Positions 24,397 through 32,543 of a stretch of DNA of 32,754 bases are shown here, piece after piece. This stretch comes from Deltaproteobacteria bacterium. GTDB taxonomy: Bacteria; Desulfobacterota; Desulfobulbia; Desulfobulbales; SURF-16. The notes beneath the pieces were generated by a model. The model ran no database searches, was not told the DNA's origin, and saw nothing but the letters and a program-made list of their open reading frames with translations. Where the stretch lies: contig JAJRUT010000059.1 in NCBI GenBank assembly GCA_024277655.1, positions 1 to 32,754 of the forward strand, in the 5' to 3' direction. Each line of letters starts with the position of its first letter. The stretch's first letter is position 1. The position numbers and the translations under genes were made by a program.

Positions 24397-25504
24397 GGAC
24401 GATGAAGCCTTTATGCGCCTTGCCCTCACTGAGGCCCGCAAGGGGCTTGGGCGGACATCGCCAAATCCACTGGTGGGTGCGGTTGTAGTTCTTGACGGTC
24501 AGGTTGTTGGTAAAGGCTTTCATAAAAAAGCCGGAACCCCCCATGCAGAGGTTCATGCCCTGCATGACGCTGGTGATAAGGCCAAAGGGGCAACGATTTA
24601 TGTTACCCTTGAACCATGTAATCATACAGGGCGTACGCCACCTTGCACCCAGCGCATTGTCGAATATGGTATTAAGCGGGTTGTGGTTGGCATGGTCGAC
24701 CCTAATCCTATTGTTGCCGGTACCGGTTGCGCCTTTCTCGCCAAAAAAAATATTGAAGTGGCTGGTCTTGTGCTTGAGGATGAATGCCGGGCCATTAATC
24801 GTCCCTTTGTCAAACATATCACAACCGGTTTACCCTGGGTTATTATGAAGGCCGGTTGCTCTCTTGATGGTAAACTGGCTGCCCCTGATGGCAGATGCGC
24901 CTGGATCACCGGGGCGGAGTCAAGGCGTGAAGTGCATCGCCTGCGTGACCGGGTTGATGGTATTTTAATCGGCATTGATACGGCCTTGAATGATGATCCC
25001 TCCCTCACGACTCGCCTGCCCCATAAGAAAGGTCATGATCCCACCAGGATTATTCTTGATAGCCATTTACGCTTGACCCCCAAGGCAAAGATGCTTACGT
25101 TGCAGTCGGACGCCCCGACACTGGTCTTTTGCGGGGCTGGTGTTGACGTTACTAAGATTGATGCCCTCAGTAAAGCCGGGGCCAATGTTCACCAGGTTGC
25201 CTTGCAGGACGGTCGGATTGATCTGCGTCACGTTCTTCAGGAATTAGGGGAGTTGCAGTTAAGCTCTATCCTTGTGGAAGGGGGCAGTGCGGTTCATACC
25301 TCATTCCTGAGAGAAGGGTTAGTGGATCAGGTCTCGCTCTTTATGGCGCCCCTCTTTTTGGGTCAGGAGGCCATTCCTGTTTTGGCTGGGTTAGGGATCA
25401 CCGATGTGCAGCAGGGTAAACGTTTTAAGCTTAGTCGAGTGAAGCGGTTTGGTGAAGATGTACTTATAGAAGGTTTTTTTGAACCACAGAGTGGCACGGA
25501 TTGA
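24380..25504 (+). CDS. ribD: Bifunctional riboflavin deaminase/reductase RibD
   Basis: RibD performs the deamination and reduction steps of riboflavin synthesis. The 374-residue product has an N-terminal deaminase domain with [21 protein letters not shown] (His55, Glu57) and [11 protein letters not shown] (Cys80, Cys89). A DHFR-like reductase domain follows from about residue 150, with [12 protein letters not shown] and [13 protein letters not shown]. The start is uncertain: ATG 24380 overlaps nrdR by 17 bases and matches the family N-terminus, ATG 24413 starts right at FMRLAL, and a GTG lies at 24368. It is the first gene of a ribD-ribE-ribBA-ribH set. No FMN riboswitch is recognisable before it. 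Confidence 0.95.
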   Translation: MKQPSKDDEAFMRLALTEARKGLGRTSPNPLVGAVVVLDGQVVGKGFHKKAGTPHAEVHALHDAGDKAKGATIYVTLEPCNHTGRTPPCTQRIVEYGIKRVVVGMVDPNPIVAGTGCAFLAKKNIEVAGLVLEDECRAINRPFVKHITTGLPWVIMKAGCSLDGKLAAPDGRCAWITGAESRREVHRLRDRVDGILIGIDTALNDDPSLTTRLPHKKGHDPTRIILDSHLRLTPKAKMLTLQSDAPTLVFCGAGVDVTKIDALSKAGANVHQVALQDGRIDLRHVLQELGELQLSSILVEGGSAVHTSFLREGLVDQVSLFMAPLFLGQEAIPVLAGLGITDVQQGKRFKLSRVKRFGEDVLIEGFFEPQSGTD

Positions 25505-25567
25505 TCCGGATTCAGTCTGGAGTGTCTCTGGGGCTACCCGTAAATTTATACTATTAATGATAAAAAA

Positions 25568-26221
25568 ATGTTTACTGGAATTATTCAAGGTAGAGGCAGG
25601 CTGGTTGAGAAGCGTCCTGGTGGCGGGGGGATGGTTTTCATCCTTGAAACAGATTTTGACCTCACCGATCCGGAAGAGGGTGAATCAATTGCCTGTAATG
25701 GCGTGTGCTTAACCGCAAAGAATATTGCCACTCGCCGGTTTGAGGCCGATGTGTCCCCCGAGAGTCTGGCGCGCACCAATCTTGGTGATAAGGCGGTTGG
25801 TTCCACTTTAAATCTTGAGCGGGCCCTGCGTCTTAGTGATCGTCTGGGCGGACATATGGTTTCAGGCCACGTGGATGGAGTGTCCAAGGTGGTGGCGCGT
25901 ATTACGGAGGGTGATTTTACTATTTTCACCTTTTCTATTCCTGATGGACATGGGAAATACATCATCGAAAAAGGTTCAATTACCATTGATGGTATAAGTT
26001 TAACCGTCAACCATTGTGATGCAACCACTTTTGGTGTATCTATCATACCCCACACCCTGGTGGTGACCTCACTTGGTGCCTTAAATAGTGGTAGTGAGGT
26101 CAATATAGAAGTTGATTTAATCGGAAAGTATGTTGAAAAACTTCTTTTGTCTAAGGATGAGACTGGTTCCTCGGGTGGAATTAATCCGGCATTCCTGGCT
26201 GAAAATGGTTTTCTAAAATAA
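25568..26221 (+). CDS. ribE: Riboflavin synthase alpha subunit
   Basis: RibE dismutates two lumazine molecules into riboflavin. The 217-residue product begins MFTGIIQGRG, the invariant family start, and shows the duplicated barrel typical of the trimeric enzyme: VCLTAKN and SGHVDGV in the tandem domains, and GGHMVSGHVDG followed by KGSITIDGISLTVN. It lies 63 bases after ribD; that spacer has no clear signal. The length is normal and the motifs intact. Confidence 0.96.
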   Translation: MFTGIIQGRGRLVEKRPGGGGMVFILETDFDLTDPEEGESIACNGVCLTAKNIATRRFEADVSPESLARTNLGDKAVGSTLNLERALRLSDRLGGHMVSGHVDGVSKVVARITEGDFTIFTFSIPDGHGKYIIEKGSITIDGISLTVNHCDATTFGVSIIPHTLVVTSLGALNSGSEVNIEVDLIGKYVEKLLLSKDETGSSGGINPAFLAENGFLK

Positions 26222-26282
26222 TAATGAGGCTGATGGTGATGTAGGTTTGGCGGCGGTTAGGGCTGGCGGTGCTTTTTTATGA

Positions 26283-26338
26283 AGTTTTAAGTGCCTAAAC
26301 CTAAAAGTCTAAGAGTCTATAGCCTAACAGCTTAAAAT
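26283..26338. repeat. Degenerate 6-8-base CCTA/TCTA repeat upstream of ribBA
   Basis: The spacer between ribE and ribBA contains successive units CCTAAA, CCTAAAAG, TCTAAGAG, TCTATAG, CCTAACAG, CTTAAAAT with a period of six to eight bases. They read like a decayed short tandem repeat ending at the ribBA ribosome site (AAGGTGG). No promoter is obvious. Confidence 0.5.
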
Positions 26339-26350
26339 AAGGTGGGTTTC

Positions 26351-27559
26351 ATGCCTGTTTGCACGATAGAAGAAGCATTAGAAGATATTAAGGCCGGGAA
26401 GCAGATTATTCTGGTGGATGATGAAGATCGCGAGAATGAGGGTGATCTTTTTATGGCAGCGGAACTTTGTACGGCTGATGACGTCAATTTTATGGCGACC
26501 CACGGTCGTGGATTGATCTGTCTGACCCTTACCTCCGACCATCTGGAGCAGATGAAACTGCCCATGATGGTTTCTAATAATACCTGCCCCTTTGAAACGG
26601 CGTTTACCGTATCCATTGAAGCGGCAACAGGTGTGACCACTGGTATCTCAGCGGCTGATCGGGCCCGGACGATTCTGGTTGCCTCGAAGGCGGATGTCAG
26701 GCCTTCGGATCTCACCAGTCCTGGGCATGTCTTTCCACTCCGCGCCCGTCCTGGTGGTGTGCTGGTTCGTACCGGTCAAACCGAGGGTAGTGTTGATATG
26801 TGTCGTTTGGCTGGGCTGCGTCCAGCTGGGGTGATCTGTGAGATCATGAAGGAAGATGGCACCATGGCTCGGATGCCAGATCTTGAGATCTATGCTAAAA
26901 AGCATAATTTGAAGATCTGTACCATCGCCGATCTGGTTGCCTACCGGATGCAGAAGGACAGCCTGGTGCACCGTGCTGCTGAGGTTAAAATGCCCACCCG
27001 CTTTGGTGGAGATTTTAAGACGGTTGTCTATAAGAATGATGTTGATAACTATGAGCATGTTGCCATGGTAAAGGGTGAGATTAATCCCGATGAACCAGTT
27101 CTTGTCCGGGTTCACTCTGAATGTCTTACCGGCGATGTGTTTGGTTCCATGCGTTGTGACTGCGGCAGTCAGCTCCATGCTGCCATGCGTCAGGTCGGTC
27201 GAGAAGGCAATGGTGTTGTTCTGTATATGCGTCAGGAGGGTCGTGGTATCGGTCTTGCCAATAAGATGAAGGCCTATGCCTTGCAAGACGAAGGCCTTGA
27301 TACGGTTGAAGCCAATCATAAGCTCGGCTTTAAGGCTGACCTGCGGGACTATGGTATTGGTGCTCAGATTCTCCGTGATTTAGGGGTACGCAAGATGCGT
27401 CTTATGACCAATAACCCCAAGAAAATTATTGGTCTTGAAGGGTACGGTATTGAGGTGGTTGATCGTGTACCCATTGAATGTGAGCCCCACGCTGAAAACT
27501 TGGGTTATTTGCAGTGTAAACGTGATAAAATGGGACATCTATTAACGTTTAAAGATTGA
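26351..27559 (+). CDS. ribBA: Bifunctional DHBP synthase / GTP cyclohydrolase II RibBA
   Basis: RibBA supplies both precursors of lumazine: dihydroxybutanone phosphate from ribulose-5-phosphate, and the pyrimidine from GTP. In the 402-residue product the DHBP synthase half shows [16 protein letters not shown] (about residues 23-38) and THGRGLICL. The GTP cyclohydrolase II half has the zinc motif with Cys258, Cys269 and Cys271 in [17 protein letters not shown], and [15 protein letters not shown] 26351 has AAGGTGG five bases upstream and is preferred to a GTG at 26342. Both active sites look intact, so the enzyme is truly bifunctional. Confidence 0.96.
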   Translation: MPVCTIEEALEDIKAGKQIILVDDEDRENEGDLFMAAELCTADDVNFMATHGRGLICLTLTSDHLEQMKLPMMVSNNTCPFETAFTVSIEAATGVTTGISAADRARTILVASKADVRPSDLTSPGHVFPLRARPGGVLVRTGQTEGSVDMCRLAGLRPAGVICEIMKEDGTMARMPDLEIYAKKHNLKICTIADLVAYRMQKDSLVHRAAEVKMPTRFGGDFKTVVYKNDVDNYEHVAMVKGEINPDEPVLVRVHSECLTGDVFGSMRCDCGSQLHAAMRQVGREGNGVVLYMRQEGRGIGLANKMKAYALQDEGLDTVEANHKLGFKADLRDYGIGAQILRDLGVRKMRLMTNNPKKIIGLEGYGIEVVDRVPIECEPHAENLGYLQCKRDKMGHLLTFKD

Positions 27560-27664
27560 TCTGTTCCGAATGTTGCCACAAAGTCCATGGGTTGTTTCTA
27601 TGGGCTAAGTTGCAATTTGGTGGAACTTAATGGTCTGGAAAATTAATAATAAGGGAAAAGAAAA

Positions 27665-28129
27665 ATGGCAAAATATATAGAGGGAACTCTATCGGCTGAT
27701 GGCAAGAAATTTGGTATCCTTGTGGCGCGTTTTAATTCGTTTATTGCAGAACGTCTTGTCGAAGGGGCCATTGATACCTTGGTGCGTTCCGGTGCGGCGG
27801 ATGATGATATTGATGTGGTTCGTGTGCCAGGTGCCTATGAGATTCCCCTTATTGCCCAAAAGATGGCGCGTTCCGGCAATTATGATGCGGTGATCTGTCT
27901 TGGGGCCGTGATTCGTGGGGCAACACCCCATTTTGATTTTGTTGCAGGAGAGGCGGCCAAGGGTATTGCCATGGCCAGCATGGATGCTGATCTGCCTATT
28001 ATCTTTGGTATCCTTACCACCGATACCATTGAGCAGGCCATTGAGCGGGCTGGAACCAAGGCTGGGAACAAAGGTTCCGACTGCGCTTCGGCGGCCATTG
28101 AAATGGTCAGTTTGCTGGAGCAGTTCTAA
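27665..28129 (+). CDS. ribH: 6,7-dimethyl-8-ribityllumazine synthase
   Basis: RibH condenses the two RibBA/RibD products into lumazine. The 154-residue product has the substrate-binding ARFNSFI (residues 21-27), VPGAYEIPL, and [14 protein letters not shown] with catalytic His89. AAGGGAAAAG precedes the ATG. The 105-base upstream spacer contains a possible weak hairpin (AGTCCAT with ATGGGCT). It is followed by a perfect intrinsic terminator before nusB. Confidence 0.96.
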   Translation: MAKYIEGTLSADGKKFGILVARFNSFIAERLVEGAIDTLVRSGAADDDIDVVRVPGAYEIPLIAQKMARSGNYDAVICLGAVIRGATPHFDFVAGEAAKGIAMASMDADLPIIFGILTTDTIEQAIERAGTKAGNKGSDCASAAIEMVSLLEQF

Positions 28130-28176
28130 AACGACGGTATAAGTCCCTTGATTTATAAGGGAAAAGATGCATAATG

Positions 28177-28209
28177 TGGGAAGAAAAGATGACTTTTCTT
28201 CCCATTTTT
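28177..28209 (+). terminator. Intrinsic terminator between ribH and nusB
   Basis: A perfect 12-base-pair stem (TGGGAAGAAAAG, 28177-28188, with CTTTTCTTCCCA, 28193-28204) with loop ATGA is followed by five T. It ends the riboflavin operon. It lies only 23 bases before the chosen nusB ATG, which argues against the in-frame upstream ATG at 28174 as the nusB start because it would sit on the stem. Confidence 0.88.
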
Positions 28210-28227
28210 ATTTATGAGACTTTACGT

Positions 28228-28626
28228 ATGAGCGGACCACGTAGGCAGGCCAGAGAGTTAGCCTTGCAATGTTTATTTCAGCTGGATCAAACCGGCAATG
28301 CCGATCTTGAACTGATCCGGGTGAATTTTCAGGCGCCCAAAAAAGCCATGAGCTTTGCCACCACTTTGGTGAATGGGGTGCAGGAGCATTTAGGCGAATT
28401 GGATGAGTTGATTATGGCGCATTCCGAGAATTGGAAGATCCCCCGCATGGCCGTGGTGGATCGCAATCTTTTGCGCCTGGCTTTTTATGAGTTTAATCAT
28501 TGTTCTGAAATTCCTGAAGCTGTAACCCTGAACGAGATTATTGAAATTGCCAAACGTTTCAGTACCGATGAGGGCCCGGCCTTTATTAACGGTATCCTGG
28601 ATAGTTACTGTAAAAAGGGTGAGTAG
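28228..28626 (+). CDS. nusB: Transcription antitermination factor NusB
   Basis: NusB binds boxA RNA with NusE (S10) in rRNA antitermination. From ATG 28228 the product is 132 residues beginning MSGPRRQARELALQCLFQLD, the family's usual start. The C-terminal VTLNEIIEIAKRFSTDEGPAFINGILD block is highly characteristic. The open frame extends back to 28174, but that extension overlaps a strong terminator. The ribosome site before 28228 is weak. Classic ribH-nusB adjacency supports the call. Confidence 0.95.
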   Translation: MSGPRRQARELALQCLFQLDQTGNADLELIRVNFQAPKKAMSFATTLVNGVQEHLGELDELIMAHSENWKIPRMAVVDRNLLRLAFYEFNHCSEIPEAVTLNEIIEIAKRFSTDEGPAFINGILDSYCKKGE

Positions 28627-28701
28627 AGGGTAATGTTTTTTGTGGAGACAGGCTGGGGGCTGAATGTCTCTGTTTCCCAAAGAACGTCAGTATTGTCTGG
28701 A

Positions 28702-28792
28702 GTTGCATTCAAGATCCGGCGTGGTGGTTATTTTTCCTAGCTGGCATTGCTTTGGGGCACGCAATTCTTTAACGGATACTGCTGAATGCAAC
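28702..28792 (+). other. Nested inverted repeats in the nusB-ftsK spacer (candidate structured RNA or small mobile repeat)
   Basis: Three nested complementary pairs lie in order: GTTGCATTCA (28702-28711) with TGAATGCAAC (28783-28792), ATCCG (28714-28718) with CGGAT (28773-28777), and GCGTG (28719-28723) with CACGC (28758-28762). The outer pair is a perfect 10-mer. They would fold into one long interrupted hairpin about 50 bases before ftsK. There is no T-run, so it is not an ordinary terminator. It is not tRNA-like. The rest of the 28627-28842 spacer is unremarkable. Confidence 0.5.
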
Positions 28793-28842
28793 TACTCTAA
28801 TTTAAAATATGAAGTCTTATAGCTTTGCAGGACAGGAGAAAA

Positions 28843-30978
28843 ATGGCAAAGGTCGAAAAGGAAATACGTCCCCATCTCAGTCTTGAAATTTTGGCAGTGG
28901 TTGGTGTTATGGCTGGGCTGTTTCTGGCCCTGTGTCTGGTTAGTTTTACCCCGCCTGGATCGTCCGGGGAAATGTCTAATTGGGGTGGGATGATAGGGGA
29001 CGTTATTGCTGTTGTCCTGATTAAATTTCTGGGCTTAACATCCTTCTTGTTGCCTTTGCTTCTCTTTCTCTTTTCCTTTGGGGCTTTTTTCCCTGTTACC
29101 AGTGAATACCGTCTACCGCTGATGGTTGCTGGTTGCACGGGAATTATTATTGCCAGCGCAGTTCTTCTTGGTGGGCTTGGTGTGCCTGAATTGACTCTGT
29201 TTGGTAGAAGCTATCCTGTTGCGGGCTATATTGGGGCCAAAATATTCACAGTATCATCGGCCTATTTTGGTGGCCCCGGAGTGGCCCTTTTCTTTTTTGT
29301 CGTGCTGCAATTCTCTCTTATGGCACTGTTTTATCTATCTCCCTATCAAACCGCTAAACTTATTATTGATACTGGTAAACGCTTTTATAGTTGGCGTCAG
29401 GAGCGCAAGAGTGACGATGTTGAGGCACCTGTTCTTCTGAAGAAGGGTAGGGGGGGCGTACTGCTAAAGACAGCGCAGGCTTCTGATTCGGCCATTCTCC
29501 CTGCGGTTAAAGAACCTGTGCGTTTGGCTTTAGAAGATGTAGAGAAAGAGTTTGAGCCTATTCCTGTTCAGCCTGGTGAATATCAACTGCCGACCTTGCA
29601 GTTACTGGATAAACCAGTACACAAGGATGTAAAGGTGGATAATGAGTATTATCATGGCGTCAGTGATCTTCTCAGCACAAAACTACAAGATTTTGGTGTA
29701 AAGGGTAAGATTGTTGGCATTCTGCCTGGCCCTGTCATTACCACCTATGAATTTGAACCGGCACCTGGGGTTAAAATCAACAAGGTTATGTCCTTGGCTG
29801 ACGATCTGGCCCTCGGCCTTAAAGCGCCATCGGTACGTGTTGTGGGGTCGATCCCTGGCAAGGCGGCCCTTGGCATTGAGGTGCCAAACCCGGTACGGCA
29901 GAATGTGTATATCCGGGAGATATTAGGCACAGGCCTGTTCCAGAAAGGTCAGTCAAAATTGACGCTGGGGCTTGGTATGGATGTTATCGGTAATCCAGTT
30001 ACTGCTGATCTTTCCCGGATGCCCCACCTGCTCATTGCCGGGACAACAGGGGCCGGTAAGTCTGTGGGTATCAATACGATTATTTGCTCTATTCTGTTGA
30101 AATCCACTCCTGAGGAGGTTCGCCTCCTCTTGATTGATCCGAAACGGGTTGAACTTACCTGTTACGAGGGTATTCCCCATCTTCTTCATCCCGTTGTGGT
30201 TGAAGCAAAGATGGCCAGTCGTGCCTTGCAGTGGGCGGTAAAGGAGATGGAGCGGCGCTACTCACTTATGGAAGAGTGCCGGGTGAAAAGCTTTGCCAGC
30301 TTCAATGAGTCTTCTGATGAGAAACTGCCCCTCATCGTTATTATTATTGATGAGCTTGCCGATTTGATGATGGTGGCCTCAAAGGAGGTGGAGGGGGCGG
30401 TGGCGCGTCTCGCTCAGATGGCCCGTGCTGCCGGGATGCACCTTATCTTGGCTACTCAGCGTCCTTCGGTTGATGTCTTGACTGGGCTTATCAAGGCCAA
30501 CTTTCCCACCCGAATGTCGTTTAAGGTTTCCTCTAAAATTGATTCGCGTACCATCCTTGATACCTCCGGAGCTGAGCATCTTCTCGGTATGGGCGATATG
30601 CTCTTTTTGCCACCCGGAACAGCAATTCTCCAACGTATTCACGGGGCTTATATTTCTGAGAAAGAAACAGAACGTATTGTTGACTTTCTTAAAAGTCAGG
30701 GCCCTGCCACCTATGATGAAGAGATCATTAAATCGGTGGAAAGGGAAACCAACGCAGGTCTTTCCGAGGGAGATGAAGATTACGATGAAAAATATGATGA
30801 AGCCGTAGCCCTTGTCTGTGAGCTTGGTCAGGCCTCTATCTCCGGAGTGCAGCGTCGCCTGCGTATTGGCTATAATCGCTCGGCCCGTATCATTGAAACC
30901 ATGGAACGGGAAGGCATCGTCGGCCCTGCCGATGGCGCAAAACCCCGGAAGGTTTTGGTGCGAAGTGAGTATGATTGA
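28843..30978 (+). CDS. ftsK: DNA translocase FtsK
   Basis: FtsK is a septum-anchored DNA pump that clears the chromosome terminus and activates XerCD at dif. The 711-residue product has four N-terminal transmembrane helices (within about residues 15-170) and a short linker (about 175-255), much shorter than in E. coli FtsK. The motor follows, with Walker A GTTGAGKS at residues 400-407, Walker B ending at Asp503-Glu504 (VIIIDELADLMM), and LILATQRPSVDVLTG. The C-terminal winged-helix gamma domain (ASISGVQRRLRIGYNRSARIIE) reads KOPS sites. ATG 28843 has AGGAG upstream; a TTG at 28825 is also in frame. The stop lies at the edge of an accessory region. Confidence 0.96.
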   Translation: MAKVEKEIRPHLSLEILAVVGVMAGLFLALCLVSFTPPGSSGEMSNWGGMIGDVIAVVLIKFLGLTSFLLPLLLFLFSFGAFFPVTSEYRLPLMVAGCTGIIIASAVLLGGLGVPELTLFGRSYPVAGYIGAKIFTVSSAYFGGPGVALFFFVVLQFSLMALFYLSPYQTAKLIIDTGKRFYSWRQERKSDDVEAPVLLKKGRGGVLLKTAQASDSAILPAVKEPVRLALEDVEKEFEPIPVQPGEYQLPTLQLLDKPVHKDVKVDNEYYHGVSDLLSTKLQDFGVKGKIVGILPGPVITTYEFEPAPGVKINKVMSLADDLALGLKAPSVRVVGSIPGKAALGIEVPNPVRQNVYIREILGTGLFQKGQSKLTLGLGMDVIGNPVTADLSRMPHLLIAGTTGAGKSVGINTIICSILLKSTPEEVRLLLIDPKRVELTCYEGIPHLLHPVVVEAKMASRALQWAVKEMERRYSLMEECRVKSFASFNESSDEKLPLIVIIIDELADLMMVASKEVEGAVARLAQMARAAGMHLILATQRPSVDVLTGLIKANFPTRMSFKVSSKIDSRTILDTSGAEHLLGMGDMLFLPPGTAILQRIHGAYISEKETERIVDFLKSQGPATYDEEIIKSVERETNAGLSEGDEDYDEKYDEAVALVCELGQASISGVQRRLRIGYNRSARIIETMEREGIVGPADGAKPRKVLVRSEYD

Positions 30979-30979
30979 G

Positions 30980-31057
30980 TGCGATATCAGGTGTGCGGGC
31001 CAGTATTTTGATGGGGAGACTGGCTCTCGATGTATGAGAAAATATGGTCATTTATGA
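30980..31057 (+). pseudogene. Remnant of an RHS/YD-repeat protein core
   Basis: A short frame just after ftsK reads DIRCAGQYFDGETGSRC and then MRKYGHL before a stop. The stretch RxAGQYFDxETG is the hallmark of the RHS core repeat (usually RFAGQYFDxETGLHYN). Only about 26 codons remain, with the conserved LHYN replaced, and no start or flanking RHS sequence. It looks like a scrap left by recombination. The match is short, so confidence is moderate. Confidence 0.5.
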
Positions 31058-31138
31058 TAAGTCTAAGTCTGGATTTAATCTTACCCTCCCCCCTTTTTTA
31101 ATTATAAGACGCACAAGTTATATGTTAGTATTCTGTTT

Positions 31139-31171
31139 CTGGATATCCTCAACTTACCTGGGGTTATCCAG
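31139..31171. repeat. Inverted repeat upstream of the orphan ORF
   Basis: CTGGATATCC (31139-31148) and GGTTATCCAG (31162-31171) pair over ten positions with one T-T mismatch, enclosing a 13-base loop. It lies 47 bases before the chosen start of the orphan ORF. There is no T-run. It could be an operator or part of the junction between ftsK and the foreign segment. Confidence 0.45.
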
Positions 31172-31217
31172 TTAGGACAGCATGTCATAAGTAAAAAAAG
31201 CTGTCAATTCTCTCCAG

Positions 31218-32003
31218 TTGTTTGAGGATATCAGGAAACTGGATAATAACTTGTTCGGCAATAAATCGAGACCTATACACCAAAATCTCATGCCAATATC
31301 TATTGAAAATGGAATTGTAGACGAAAACTGGATGCTCACCTACGACGGAGAAGAGGTGAAACTAGAGGTAAAGCAATCAAATTTGCCCCAGACTCTCTTC
31401 ATTACAAACCGAAAGGGTTTTAGAGGCAGGCACCCATGGGAGATTTTCTTTAGGATTTTAAATGAATTTGTATGGTTCTACGACATCACAATTCAGGATG
31501 TTAATGGAGGCCACGGCGAATATTGCGCTAATCTTAACTACCTTCCTAATGATGATAGTTATGCGATAAGATTGTTTGATTTTAAACAGCAAGTTTTCAA
31601 GGACGATCAACATCTAGCGTTGGGTTTCTTCCGAGAAGGTGTGTCTAGCGGAAGTTCGTATTATGCATTTTTGTGTTATGCAAAAATACTTGAAATACCA
31701 TTCAAAGATGGAAAATCGAAAGGGGACTGGATCGATCACGAAATTCCCAATCTGAAAGGTGAATTAGCTGTTTCATTACGAGATCGAAGAGTTCACATGC
31801 TGGGAGGAAAAACCCTTGGAATGTGGCTAAAAAAAGATGGAAGAGATGCACTCTCTCATGCGAATATTCAAAGCGGTAAGACTGTTAGAGATCCCAACAG
31901 CTATCAAGATTGGGACGAAATTAAATGGGGTAATACGGCGATGCGCGAATTGGCAGAAAAGGTCATCATCGAAAAGCTGGGAGTTACCAACAAGAGGAAT
32001 TAA
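31218..32003 (+). CDS. Orphan protein, weakly MauJ-like, probable integron cassette gene
   Basis: I do not recognise this 261-residue protein with certainty. The C-terminal half (YYAFLCYAKILEIPF, then a WI segment, GGKTLGMWLKKDGRDALSHANIQSG, RDPNSYQDWDE) resembles proteins annotated as methylamine utilization MauJ-like. In these an R/HA-containing helix (here GRDALSHAN) precedes a VxDP motif and a helical tail; no function is established. No signal peptide or membrane span is seen. The start is uncertain: TTG 31218 gives the full frame, while ATG 31290 gives 237 residues; neither has a good ribosome site. Codon use is more A-rich than in neighbours, suggesting transfer. An attC-like element begins 16 bases after the stop, as expected for a gene cassette. 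Confidence 0.7.
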   Translation: MFEDIRKLDNNLFGNKSRPIHQNLMPISIENGIVDENWMLTYDGEEVKLEVKQSNLPQTLFITNRKGFRGRHPWEIFFRILNEFVWFYDITIQDVNGGHGEYCANLNYLPNDDSYAIRLFDFKQQVFKDDQHLALGFFREGVSSGSSYYAFLCYAKILEIPFKDGKSKGDWIDHEIPNLKGELAVSLRDRRVHMLGGKTLGMWLKKDGRDALSHANIQSGKTVRDPNSYQDWDEIKWGNTAMRELAEKVIIEKLGVTNKRN

Positions 32004-32018
32004 CACAAACACTAATGT

Positions 32019-32078
32019 GCCGAACAAGACAGTGGTGGCAAGGCCGCCATCGCGCCGCGCCGCATATTGACGTTCGGC
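32019..32078 (+). other. attC: Integron attC recombination site (59-base element)
   Basis: The 60-bp element has terminal inverse core sites GCCGAAC (32019-32025, R'') and GTTCGGC (32072-32078, R'), perfectly complementary and close to the RYYYAAC/GTTRRRY consensus (the position next to AAC/GTT deviates). Inside, CAGTGGTGGC (32030-32039) pairs with the later GCCGCATATTG with one bulged base and a few G-T pairs, which is the L''/L' box with an extrahelical base expected of attC. It starts 16 bases after the stop of the orphan ORF, in the usual cassette arrangement. No integrase gene is in the window. Confidence 0.75.
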
Positions 32079-32245
32079 TGTAACAATAAAGGAGAAGGTC
32101 AAGAAAGGGGGTCACCCATTAAAAGGCCCCCGTCAAGAGAATAAACTACCCCATTCAAGAAAAATGCCTGCTTTCTTGCGAGGTTAATCTTTCAGTTTAC
32201 TCGTACTTCTTTTGTGATTCCACTCTATTGGCTGCGTCCGTTATT

Positions 32246-32261
32246 TCAAGTATCAGATGTC
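32246..32261 (+). repeat. Direct repeat copy 1
   Basis: TCAAGTATCAGATGTC is repeated exactly at 32528-32543, 282 bases downstream. Copy 2 overlaps the presumed IS end (TGTC). The pair may be a transposase-binding repeat or a trace of two insertions into the same sequence. Confidence 0.7.
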
Positions 32262-32527
32262 GGGATGAAGCTACCGCACCAGTCACCCGTCAGGATCAAG
32301 AGCTTAAATAACACTATCTATAAAGTTGATTGCGAAGAGCAGAGACCTTAAAACATCTCGTAGCAAAGCAATCTTTCCTTATATCTGTTGTTCGTAAGCC
32401 CCCTGTTCGCTATTGCGAACCCAGAAAATCAGCGGTTCCATGTCGTATCCACTTATTGTTTTTCAAATCTAATGGTTGTAAGCCAACCCTTTGCTGGTTT
32501 ACGACATAGGCAGTAACAAATTTGGAA

Positions 32528-32543
32528 TCAAGTATCAGATGTC
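32528..32543 (+). repeat. Direct repeat copy 2, at the IS end
   Basis: This is an exact copy of the 16-base sequence at 32246-32261. Its last four bases (TGTC) are the start of the candidate IS21 terminus. Confidence 0.7.

Noticed and set aside
24300..24400. FMN riboswitch upstream of the riboflavin genes
   Set aside because: ribD starts inside nrdR with no room for a riboswitch, and no conserved FMN-element blocks were seen in the ribD, ribE or ribBA leaders.
26648..27319. Minus-strand open frame (223 codons) opposite ribBA
   Set aside because: It overlaps the intact RibBA coding frame completely, and the Ile/Thr/His-rich translation is typical of an antisense shadow.
28174..28227. Possible 18-codon N-terminal extension of nusB from ATG 28174
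   Set aside because: The extension is made of a perfect terminator hairpin and T-run, and NusB proteins start at the MSGPRRQAR equivalent.
31139..31178. A second attC site as the left border of the cassette, around GTTAGGA at 31171
   Set aside because: The core differs from GTTRRRY at its last base and the nearest partner (TCCTCAAC) has an extra base; the element would be only about 33 bases with no proper L boxes.
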